Positions 8,738-16,231 of a DNA stretch of 64,000 nt are shown piece by piece. The position numbers were made by a program, and so were the translations under genes. The stretch comes from Caballeronia novacaledonica (GTDB lineage: Bacteria; Pseudomonadota; Gammaproteobacteria; Burkholderiales; Burkholderiaceae): positions 62,001 to 126,000 of the forward strand of contig NZ_OGTP01000002.1 of assembly GCF_900258035.1 (NCBI RefSeq). Direction: 5' to 3'. Position 1 is the first letter of the stretch; each line of letters begins with the position of its first letter. Below the pieces are notes generated by a model. That model was given only the letters and a program-made list of their open reading frames with translations, was not told where the DNA came from and ran no database searches.

Positions 8738-9028
8738 TTATTGCGCCGCAAGCTGTTGCGGCTTCGATTCGTGCACGGAATGGCTCGCGCCCGGAATGAC
8801 AGTCGTGTGACTATGCGCGCGCTCGTAGTGCCAGCGTTCGCGGTCCGGATCGATGATCTTGTCGTCGCCCGCGACGATGCCCCAACTCGGCTTTGACGTC
8901 CACGCCGCCGCCGTCAGGATCTGCGAGTGCGATTCGAATCGCGCTTGCCGGAGCGGCAGATCCGCGGCGAAGTCTTTCGGAAAGTCGGCGGGATTCAGGT
9001 ACGTGCAGCCATCCGCTGATTCGCTTCA
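8738..9028 (-). pseudogene. Alpha/beta-hydrolase remnant
   Basis: The minus-strand frame ending in TAA at 8738-8740 reads SADGCTYLNPADFPKDFAAD, then LPLRQARFESHSQ, KPSWGIVAGDDKIIDPD, ERWHYERAHSHTTV, IPGASHSVHESKP. This is the C-terminal third of the alpha/beta-hydrolases that end with the catalytic Asp (DPD) and His (ASHS). An in-frame TGA at 9026-9028 blocks the frame upstream, there is no start codon, and the nucleophile-bearing N-terminal part is missing. A few residues between the SQ and KPSW segments also look lost. Confidence 0.75.
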
Positions 9029-9079
9029 TGGAAAAACTCCGCTTGTGCGAATGAGAGACCGACGCATCCGACGCGCGGA

Positions 9080-9421
9080 TCAGCTACCGAAGAACGGCTG
9101 GCAGAAGTCGATCGGTCCGACGCACGCGTTGTTCATCGATGCATGCTTCGACGCGCTCGATGCGCTCTTGCCGGATTGCACGCCGCCATAGGCTTTCGTT
9201 GCGTCGGCATGTTGCGCGGCGACCTTGGCTTCCGCCGCCTGAATGTCCGACGGGTAGTACGGATCGCTCGCAAGCGCGGGGTTATAACCTGCCTTTTCGA
9301 CGGCGACGAGATCGGCGCGAACCTGTGCGCGCGTGACGGGACCGTTCGATTGCGCGAAGGCGAGAGCGGGCGCAGCGAACGTGGCGGCGACGAGGGTAAA
9401 GCTGACGAGGTACTTTTTCAT
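9080..9421 (-). CDS. DUF4148 small secreted protein (second copy)
   Basis: A 113-residue exported protein. The signal peptide MKKYLVSFTLVAATFAAPAL ends near AFA at 20-23, then the DUF4148 core VTRAQVRADLVAVEKAGYNP follows. The tail contains two cysteines (CVGPIDFC), absent from the copy at 4637. The ATG at 9421 with AGGAG upstream is the start; the frame is open further upstream (to 9661), but without a signal peptide. The function is unknown. The gene lies beside a decayed hydrolase and divergent from an AraC regulator, 464 bp away. Confidence 0.85.
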   Translation of the reverse strand: MKKYLVSFTLVAATFAAPALAFAQSNGPVTRAQVRADLVAVEKAGYNPALASDPYYPSDIQAAEAKVAAQHADATKAYGGVQSGKSASSASKHASMNNACVGPIDFCQPFFGS

Positions 9422-9885
9422 GATCGACTCCTGGGTGGGTGATGACTCAATTAATCTGCTATCCGAACTAAATGTGTTTCTCGGGTTTTGCTGATCAGGC
9501 CGTGGGTCCGTGTTCATGTCGCGACCTTGACGACACTGTATCGCCGGGAGCGCGCCTCGAACACACCTACGAAGGAGCGTGCTCGCACCAACCATCGGTG
9601 CATCGGTTAAACGATCGAATGGCGTGCGCGCCGTGAATCGAACCGTCCGGCTGTATCGCATGGAATGCCTGGATGAGACGCATCATCTGCGTGTCTCGAG
9701 CGCTCATACGAAGGTGTTATCCCTTCGCCGATATCAAACCTTGATATAGGTTGACTCAACCATTTGGGGGTGTCGTCAACCGTATGTACGGCTAGGCGCG
9801 CAGTTTCCGTTTGATTAACTTGGAGTCGTCGCGATGCCGGTCATCGAGCGGCATCACAGGCTTCAGTCAGGCAACGGAAACCATC
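9422..9885. other. 464-bp intergenic region, DUF4148 / araC-like
   Basis: No gene was recognised here. The left half is the upstream region of the minus-strand DUF4148 gene. The right half holds three adjacent palindromes (9731-9791). A short frame beginning with ATG at 9834 behind TTGGAG would encode 26 residues overlapping the chosen araC-like start at 9886; it could be a leader peptide but has no other support. Confidence 0.5.
9731..9791. promoter_or_regulatory. Three stacked palindromes upstream of AraC-type gene
   Basis: The three are ATATCAA-ACC-TTGATAT (9731-9747), GGTTGA-C-TCAACC (9749-9761) and CCGTA-TG-TACGG (9780-9791). All have perfect arms and they lie within 61 bp, about 95 bp upstream of the regulator start. 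They look like operator sites, the first two abutting. Which protein binds them is unknown; AraC proteins more often bind direct repeats. Confidence 0.5.
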
Positions 9886-10812
9886 ATGAACATCACTCTC
9901 GTATCGCAACTTGAGGCGCCGCCGCGAGCGCCATTGATCGAACTCGAAGACCGATGGCGCATTCCGGGCGACATCCGGCCAATTCGACGCATCACGATGG
10001 CGCGCTGGCTGCATCACGGCGACGCGCCGCTCGAAGTGTCCAACGAGGGCAGCGGCGCATTTCATTGCATCGGCCTGAATCTGAAGTGCGCGTCGCTGAT
10101 CTTTCATCACGCGGGACGTAAGCTGCTGCACGGACGCGTGCCTGCGGGCGTCGTGCAAGTCACCGCGCCCGCGACGCGCGTGAGCGCGGTATTCCAGTCG
10201 GCGATGGACGTACTGCATCTCTTCGTGCCGCAGCACGCGCTGGCGGAGTGTTATGACGATCTCTTTCATCGTCCGCATGCGGGCGATATCGTTCTCGGCG
10301 ATCCGAAGCTGATTCGCGATCCCGCGCTCGAACGGCTCGTGCAAGCGCTCGCCGTGTGCAAGACCGAAGGCGCGGCGCTCGGCGGCATGTTCATCGAGAG
10401 CGTGAGTCTCGCGATCGTCTCGCGGCTCGTCGCGCGTCATTTCACGGCGCCCGTCGCGCGCAGTCGCGAGCCTTCGGCCTTGCCGCAATGGCGCATCGAT
10501 CGCGTATCCGAATTCGTCGATGCGCACCTCGCCGAGAACATTCGCCTCGCGGATATCGCATCCAGCACAGGGCTCACGCGCATGCACTTCGCCGCGCAGT
10601 TCCGTCGCGCGACGGGCATGCGTCCGCACGAATACCTGCTGCAAAAACGCATCGAGCGTGCGCAGGCGCTGCTGCGCACGTCGGGGCACAGCATGCTCGA
10701 TGTCGCGCTCTGCTGCGGCTTTCGTTCCCAGGCGCATTTCACGACTGTCTTCAAGCGCTTTGTCGGCGCTACGCCGAAGCACTGGCAGACGGCCATGCTC
10801 GACGCGGCGTGA
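9886..10812 (+). CDS. AraC-family transcriptional regulator
   Basis: A 308-residue regulator with a variable N-terminal sensor domain (about 1-200) and a C-terminal AraC double HTH (about 210-305). In the second part, IRLADIASSTGLTRMHFAAQ and FRRATGMRPHEYLLQKRIER form the first HTH, and MLDVALCCGFRSQAHFTTVF with KRFVGATPKHW the second. The ATG at 9886 is preferred over the in-frame TTG at 9811, which has no ribosome binding site. A DUF3331 gene follows 39 bp later and may be its cotranscribed partner. The effector is not predictable. Confidence 0.85.
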   Translation: MNITLVSQLEAPPRAPLIELEDRWRIPGDIRPIRRITMARWLHHGDAPLEVSNEGSGAFHCIGLNLKCASLIFHHAGRKLLHGRVPAGVVQVTAPATRVSAVFQSAMDVLHLFVPQHALAECYDDLFHRPHAGDIVLGDPKLIRDPALERLVQALAVCKTEGAALGGMFIESVSLAIVSRLVARHFTAPVARSREPSALPQWRIDRVSEFVDAHLAENIRLADIASSTGLTRMHFAAQFRRATGMRPHEYLLQKRIERAQALLRTSGHSMLDVALCCGFRSQAHFTTVFKRFVGATPKHWQTAMLDAA

Positions 10813-10851
10813 GCGGATCGATTCACGACATTCTTCGATAAGGAGCCGGAC

Positions 10852-11229
10852 ATGGCTGACGCTGCAATCGCGCTCGATCCGTGGGCGCAAACGATCTTTC
10901 AACTGAGGTCGCTGAATGACGGCGCGCGCTTCGAGGCAGCTTCTTCGAGGCGTGCCTTCGCGCATACGGGCGAGCGCCGCGTGACCGTGAAGCTGATCGA
11001 ACGTCCATCGACCACGACGGCGACGATCGAATGGCGCGATTCGACGCGTTGCTGCTACGGCGATCAGGTGTGGCGTGCGATGCGCGCGCGCACCACGGGC
11101 GTGTGCGCGATGAGCGGCCGCGAGATTCGTCCAGGCGATCAGGTCTACGGGCCGAATCCCCGGCCGGTTCCGGGCAATTTGGGCGCGATGATTCTGGCGT
11201 CGGTGCTGGATCAGGCGACGCCGTTATGA
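10852..11229 (+). CDS. DUF3331 protein
   Basis: A 125-residue protein of the DUF3331 family, found mainly in Burkholderiaceae. Diagnostic are TATIEWRDSTRCCYGDQVWR and ARTTGVCAMSGREIRPGDQV. The two cysteines in CCYG and the one in GVCAMSG give a small metal-binding look, but no defined zinc motif. The ATG at 10852 follows AAGGAG. No signal peptide. It follows the AraC gene closely. The function is unknown. Confidence 0.75.
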   Translation: MADAAIALDPWAQTIFQLRSLNDGARFEAASSRRAFAHTGERRVTVKLIERPSTTTATIEWRDSTRCCYGDQVWRAMRARTTGVCAMSGREIRPGDQVYGPNPRPVPGNLGAMILASVLDQATPL

Positions 11230-11312
11230 ATCGCTTACGCGCGCGCCCCGTTCGCGCTGCGCGAGAACGCGAAAAAGGAGGTAACCGACAACCATCGACC
11301 GGCTCGAAGACC

Positions 11313-11339
11313 TAAAGTTTTCCGCCCGTAGGCCGATAG
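11313..11339 (+). promoter_or_regulatory. Sigma-28 (FliA) promoter
   Basis: TAAAGTTT (11313-11320), an 11-bp spacer, then GCCGATAG (11332-11339). This matches the flagellar sigma factor consensus TAAAGTTT-N11-GCCGATAA at all but the last base. It lies about 105 bp upstream of the start of the MHYT-GGDEF-EAL gene, in the right direction. Confidence 0.85.
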
Positions 11340-11444
11340 CGCATGAGGAACCAGTCGCCGCGCACCGTCGCGGCACCGGCCGCAGCCGAGTCGGGGCGTA
11401 CAAGAAAGCAGTCGCAAAAGACTGACACGAAAGAGAGAGGGCCG

Positions 11445-13544
11445 ATGACTGGTGTCTACAATCCGCTGCTGGTCTGTCTGTCGCTGGTGGTCGCGTTTCT
11501 CGCGTCCTACACGGCGATGGAGCTGTCCGGCGGCCTGAACGCGCTCGCGAGCGCGAAACGCCGTCCCGCATGGCTCGCGGGCGGCGCGGTGTCGATGGGC
11601 GTCGGCATCTGGTCGATGCACTTCATCGGCATGCTCGCGTTCTCGCTGCCAATCGCCGTCGGCTACGATTTTTCGATCACCGCAGCGTCGCTCGTGCTTG
11701 CGATCGGCGTGTCGTTCATCGCGCTCGCCACCGCGAGCCGGGGCGCGCTGTCGCGTGCGCGGCTCGTCGTCGCCGGCACGATCATGGGCGTGGGCGTCGC
11801 CGCGATGCACTTCACCGGCATGCAGGCGATGCAGATGTCGCCCGGCATCGACTACACGGGCTGGAAGCTCGTGCTGTCCGTGGCGGTCGCGATCGTCGCC
11901 TCGATGGCCGCGCTCTGGCTCGCCTTCACGCTGCGCGCATCCGACCTGGAGAACCTCGTCGTCAAGCGGCTCGGCGCGGCCGTCATCATGGCGTTCGCGA
12001 TCACCGGCATGCACTATCTCGGCATGAACGCGGCCAACTTCGCGTCAGACAGCCTGTGCCTCGCCGACGCCAAACTCGACGCGAACTGGCTCGCGCTCGT
12101 CGTCACGGCGATGTCGTTCACGGTGCTCGTCGGCACGCTCGCCTTGCTCGGCTTTCATACGAGCAGCCTGTCGATTTCACTGAAGCGCGCCAACCGGCAA
12201 CTCCACTATCTCGGCACGCACGACGCCCTGACGAATTTGCCGAATCGCCAGCAGCTTTCGTTGCGCATCGCGCAGGCGGTCGCCGACAGCGCGCGCCGCG
12301 CGTCGCCGTTCGCGGTGCTGTTCATCGATCTCGACGGCTTCAAGTCGATCAACGATTCGCTCGGCCACGGCGTCGGCGACGACCTGCTTCAAGTGTGCGC
12401 CGAGCGCTTGCGCCAGGACTTGCGCCACACCGACATGGTCGCGCGTCTCGGCGGCGACGAGTTCGTGATCGTGGTCGAGAACGCGGCGGAGACGTCGGCG
12501 GCTATCGCGGTCGCCAACGGCGTGTTGCGGCGGCTCTCGCAGGAAATCGTCGTCAACGGCTTGCCGCTGCGCGTGAGCGCGAGCATCGGCATTGCGTTTC
12601 ATCCGCGCGACGGCGCCAACGCCGAAGAAGTGCTCCATAACGCCGACGCCGCCATGTACGCCGCGAAGCAGAGCGGGCGCAACACGTACTGCGTGTTCGA
12701 ACCGCGCATGAATCACACCGCGCTCAGGTCGCTGATCCTGCAACGCGACCTGCATCGCGCGCTGAGCGACGACGAACTGAGCCTGTCGTTTCAGCCGAAG
12801 TTCAGCGTCGCGTCGCAATCGGTGACGGGCGTCGAAGCGCTGATCCGCTGGCGTCATCCCGAGCTTGGCGAGATCGCGCCGCTCGAATTCATTCCGATCG
12901 CGGAGCGCTCGGGCCTCATCGTCGAGATCGGCGACTGGGTGTTGCGCGAAGTTTGCCGCAACATCGCGCGATGGGATGCGGACGGATTGCCCGCGATTCC
13001 GGTCTCGGTGAATCTCTCGCCGATCCAGTTCAACGTGCCCGATCTCGTCGCGCGCATCGACGGGCTGGCCGGCGCGGCGGGCGTCGATCCGTCGCGCCTG
13101 ATGTTCGAGATCACCGAAACGACGGCGATGCAAAACGTCGAAAAGACCAGTTGCACGATCGAAGCGCTACAGGCGCGCGGCTACACCGTGGCCGTCGACG
13201 ATTTCGGTACCGGCTATTCGAGCCTCGGCTATCTGCAACGCTTTCGCTTCGACCAGATCAAGATCGACGGCTCTTTCGTGCGCGATCTCGACGCGGCGGG
13301 GCAACGCGGCAGCGCGCTGCTGTCGGCGGTGGTGACGCTGGCGCGCGCGTTGCAGATCGAGGTCGTCGCGGAAGGCGTGGAGACGGAATCGCAATTCCGC
13401 ACGCTCGGCGAACTCGAATGCGATCAGATGCAGGGCTTTTTGCTGAGCCGGCCGATGCCTGCGGCGGAGTTTCCCGGCTTCCTGAACGGAATGGCGGGGC
13501 GAGTCGTCGCGGCCCGGCGCGCTTGCGCGGTGCCTGCCGTGTGA
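11445..13544 (+). CDS. MHYT-GGDEF-EAL cyclic di-GMP signalling protein
   Basis: A 699-residue inner-membrane protein. Residues about 1-240 form seven membrane helices with three MHxxxM motifs (MHFIGM, MHFTGM, MHYLGM), the MHYT sensor thought to bind a metal such as copper. The diguanylate cyclase domain has an intact GGDEF at 336-340. The phosphodiesterase domain has EAL at 464-466, ITETTAM and DDFGTGYSSLGYL, so both active sites look complete. The ATG at 11445 behind GAGAGAGGG is chosen; the frame is open to 11343 but gives no membrane segment there. A FliA-type promoter upstream suggests expression with late flagellar genes, hence a link to motility/biofilm switching. Confidence 0.92.
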   Translation: MTGVYNPLLVCLSLVVAFLASYTAMELSGGLNALASAKRRPAWLAGGAVSMGVGIWSMHFIGMLAFSLPIAVGYDFSITAASLVLAIGVSFIALATASRGALSRARLVVAGTIMGVGVAAMHFTGMQAMQMSPGIDYTGWKLVLSVAVAIVASMAALWLAFTLRASDLENLVVKRLGAAVIMAFAITGMHYLGMNAANFASDSLCLADAKLDANWLALVVTAMSFTVLVGTLALLGFHTSSLSISLKRANRQLHYLGTHDALTNLPNRQQLSLRIAQAVADSARRASPFAVLFIDLDGFKSINDSLGHGVGDDLLQVCAERLRQDLRHTDMVARLGGDEFVIVVENAAETSAAIAVANGVLRRLSQEIVVNGLPLRVSASIGIAFHPRDGANAEEVLHNADAAMYAAKQSGRNTYCVFEPRMNHTALRSLILQRDLHRALSDDELSLSFQPKFSVASQSVTGVEALIRWRHPELGEIAPLEFIPIAERSGLIVEIGDWVLREVCRNIARWDADGLPAIPVSVNLSPIQFNVPDLVARIDGLAGAAGVDPSRLMFEITETTAMQNVEKTSCTIEALQARGYTVAVDDFGTGYSSLGYLQRFRFDQIKIDGSFVRDLDAAGQRGSALLSAVVTLARALQIEVVAEGVETESQFRTLGELECDQMQGFLLSRPMPAAEFPGFLNGMAGRVVAARRACAVPAV

Positions 13545-13565
13545 GTCGCGCGCGCTACGATCGCC

Positions 13566-15029
13566 TCATTTCCCTTTCGCGTTCTGCGCGATCGCTTCGT
13601 CGGTTTCCCAGCCGCCGCCGAGCGCGCGGAACAGATTCACCTGGTCGATCGCGACCTGTCCTTCGGCCGCCGCGACTTGCGCAGCGACGCCCGTCAGCGT
13701 GCGTGTCGCGTCCAGATCGTTGAGAAAAGACTCGCGGCCCGCGCGATACAACTGGTTCGTTTCATCGGCCGACTGGATCGCCGATTTATACGCGGTGCGC
13801 AATGCGTCCGCGCGCGTGGTGTCGGATGCGTACGTCGCGAGGCTGCTTTGCGTTTCCTCCAGCGCCTTCAGCACGACGCCGTCGAAATGGGCGAGCGCGC
13901 CGCCCGTCGCCGCTTCGGCCTGATGCACGCGGGCACGTTGACCGTTGATCGGAAAGGTCCAACTGATGAGCGGCCCGAACGCCCAGCGGTTCGTGTTCGC
14001 GCCGAACAGATCTTCCACGACGCCGACCGATCCGACCGACGCACCGAGACTCACCGACGGATACAACGCCGCCGTGGCAACGCCGATGCGCGCCGTCGAT
14101 GACGCGAGCTGCCGCTCGGCCTGACGCACGTCCGGACGGCGCTTGAGCAGCGCGGCACCGTCGCCGACAGGAATCGGCGCGCGCAGCTTCGGCAGCTTCC
14201 GGCAGGCGAGAGCGGCCTTGGGCAAGTCGGAAGGCGCGCGCGCGAGCAGCATCGCGAGCCGATATTGCGCGACACGGCGCCGCGCGACGAAGCGCGGAAT
14301 GTCGGCGGCGAGCGTATCGGCCTGAGTCTGTCCGCGCGTGACTTCCGACTGATTGCCCCGGCCCGCGTCGCGCAGACGCTGCGTGAGCTTCACGCGCTGC
14401 TTCTGCAAGTCGAGCGACTTCCTTGCGATCTCCAGTTCTTCAGCCGCCGAGCACGATTCGACATACGCGCGCACGACATCCGCGACCACCGTGATGCGCG
14501 CGAGATCCTGCGCGGCTTCGACGGCTTCGTCGTCCGCGTTCGCCGCTTCGACGCCGCGCTTCAGCTTGCCGAACAAATCGATCTCGTAGGAAATGGAAAG
14601 ATCGAGCGCGCCTTCATTGACGACGGGAATTTTCTCCGTCAACAGATATTGCTCCGCCGATTCCTGCGCGCGCTGAAACGCCGCCGATGTTTTGCCGGAG
14701 AAGCCGCCTTGCTGATTCGCAAATTCGACTTCGGCGCGCGAGCGGGCGAGATTCGCGGCGGCCACGCGCAAATCCGTGTTCGATGCGAGCGCCGCGGTCA
14801 CGAGCTGATCGACCACCGGATCGTCATAGAGACGCCACCATTTGGCGGGCACTTCGCCTTGCGTGACGGGCGCCTGATCCGCGCCGTCGATGGCCGCGTT
14901 CGCGTAGGGCGCGTTCGCGGCGGCGTTGTCCGGCAGCGTGTAGTTCGGCCCGACGGTCGTGCAGCCGAACAGCACGAACGCCGACGAAACCGCGATGGCG
15001 ATCGCTTTCATGATGCGCGCGCCGTTCAT
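13566..15029 (-). CDS. Outer-membrane efflux lipoprotein (NodT/OprM family)
   Basis: A 487-residue TolC-like channel. The lipobox FVLFGC (Cys near residue 23) is followed by TTVGPNYTLPD, typical of NodT-family factors. Two long coiled-coil hairpins and the C-terminal ALGGGWE ending are present. It is the last gene of an efflux operon, and its ATG at 15029 overlaps the HlyD stop codon by 4 bp (ATGA), implying translational coupling. It should carry substrates of the FUSC/HlyD pump across the outer membrane. It ends 21 bp from the convergent GGDEF-EAL gene. Confidence 0.92.
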   Translation of the reverse strand: MNGARIMKAIAIAVSSAFVLFGCTTVGPNYTLPDNAAANAPYANAAIDGADQAPVTQGEVPAKWWRLYDDPVVDQLVTAALASNTDLRVAAANLARSRAEVEFANQQGGFSGKTSAAFQRAQESAEQYLLTEKIPVVNEGALDLSISYEIDLFGKLKRGVEAANADDEAVEAAQDLARITVVADVVRAYVESCSAAEELEIARKSLDLQKQRVKLTQRLRDAGRGNQSEVTRGQTQADTLAADIPRFVARRRVAQYRLAMLLARAPSDLPKAALACRKLPKLRAPIPVGDGAALLKRRPDVRQAERQLASSTARIGVATAALYPSVSLGASVGSVGVVEDLFGANTNRWAFGPLISWTFPINGQRARVHQAEAATGGALAHFDGVVLKALEETQSSLATYASDTTRADALRTAYKSAIQSADETNQLYRAGRESFLNDLDATRTLTGVAAQVAAAEGQVAIDQVNLFRALGGGWETDEAIAQNAKGK

Positions 15030-15991
15030 TGCGATGCGCCCGACGCCGGCGCCGACACGCTCGACGTCGGCGCGGGCGCGGAAGCAGGCGACGTCTCCGA
15101 CGCCGCGCGCCTGCCGATCTTCGGGCCGATGCCGCGCACCGACACCGTCGCGGTGCGGCCCGCGATCAGGCGAAAGTCCGCCGGAATTTCATCGAGCGTC
15201 ACGCGCACGGGAATGCGCTGCGCGAGACGCACCCAGCTGAAGGCCGGATTCACGTTCGGCAGCAGACTCGAACTTTGCTGACGATCGCGGTCTTCGATCG
15301 CCGCGACGATGCTCTGCACATGTCCGCGCAGGATGCCGGGCTCGCCCATCACCTTGATATCGACAGGCTGGCCGATATCGATGCCGCTCAGCTTCGTTTC
15401 CTCGAAATAACCATCGACGCGGAACGAATGCATGTCGACGACCGAGAGCACCGCGCGTCCCGACGACACATATTCGCCGACGCGCGGCGCGCGATCGTTG
15501 AGATAACCGTCGACGGGACTGAGAATCTGCGTGCGTTGCAGGTTGAGGCGCGCCGTATCGATCGCGACTTCGGCATCGGCGAGCGCGGCGGCCGCCTGCT
15601 CGACGCGCGAATGCGTTTCCTCGACGACTTCCCGCGCGACGAGATTGCCGAGCCCGCGATTGCGCGTATCTTCGCGGCGCGCCTGATCGAGCGTCGCACG
15701 GCGTTGCTGCGCGGTCGCCTGCGCGTTGCGCAGCGTGAGCGCGTAGCGCGCCTGATCGATCACGAAGAGGACATCGCCCCTCTTGACCTGCTGATTGTCG
15801 ACGACCTTTACCTCGGTGATGAGGCCGGACACGTCGGGCGCGACCTGGATCACGTCGGCGCGCACGTGACCGTCGCGCGTCCACGGCGCGAACATGTAGT
15901 AGTCGACGAGCTTCCACAACACGACGCACGCAATCGCGACGACGATGAGCGTAAGCAGAATCTGCCCGAGAGAGAACCAGGTTTTTTTCAC
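15026..15991 (-). CDS. HlyD-family periplasmic adaptor (AaeA-like)
   Basis: A 321-residue membrane fusion protein: an N-terminal anchor helix (about 7-27), a biotinyl-lipoyl domain (VRADVIQVAPDVSGLITEVK and later RTQILSPVDGYLNDRAPRVG), a helical hairpin and a beta barrel. A Ser/Ala/Pro tail follows GIGPKIGRR. The start is taken as GTG at 15991 because it overlaps the DUF1656 stop by 4 bp, and translation from further upstream would read through that gene out of frame. It couples the FUSC pump to the outer-membrane channel, as AaeA does with AaeB for aromatic acids. Confidence 0.9.
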   Translation of the reverse strand: MKKTWFSLGQILLTLIVVAIACVVLWKLVDYYMFAPWTRDGHVRADVIQVAPDVSGLITEVKVVDNQQVKRGDVLFVIDQARYALTLRNAQATAQQRRATLDQARREDTRNRGLGNLVAREVVEETHSRVEQAAAALADAEVAIDTARLNLQRTQILSPVDGYLNDRAPRVGEYVSSGRAVLSVVDMHSFRVDGYFEETKLSGIDIGQPVDIKVMGEPGILRGHVQSIVAAIEDRDRQQSSSLLPNVNPAFSWVRLAQRIPVRVTLDEIPADFRLIAGRTATVSVRGIGPKIGRRAASETSPASAPAPTSSVSAPASGASQ

Positions 15992-16197
15992 GAGATGAGC
16001 CGCTGCGAAACGATGACGACAACCCCCAGCACCAGAACATAGATGCCGAGATCGAAAATGGAACGGTGCCACACGAAGCGATAGAAACCGACGCGCGCGA
16101 GCACGTTCCGGATCGCCAGATTCACGAGATAGGCGATGAACATCAGCACGAGCACGGCGGGCACGAACACGCCGAGAATGTCGATTTCGCCGATCAT
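15988..16197 (-). CDS. DUF1656 (AaeX-like) small membrane protein
   Basis: A 69-residue protein with two predicted helices (about 7-26 and 47-66). The sequence EIDILGVFVPAVLVLMFIAY matches DUF1656, the AaeX-like partner always seen between FUSC and HlyD genes in such operons. It starts 34 bp after the FUSC gene and ends inside the GTGA of the HlyD start. Its precise job is unknown. Confidence 0.88.
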   Translation of the reverse strand: MIGEIDILGVFVPAVLVLMFIAYLVNLAIRNVLARVGFYRFVWHRSIFDLGIYVLVLGVVVIVSQRLIS

Positions 16198-16231
16198 GTG
16201 TGGCGTTCCGATGAAAGAGGCAAGGTGAGCA

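Noticed and set aside
9811-9885. Upstream TTG start for the AraC-type regulator
   Set aside because: No ribosome binding site before the TTG. The extra 25 residues are unlike the family, and the ATG at 9886 begins a normal protein.
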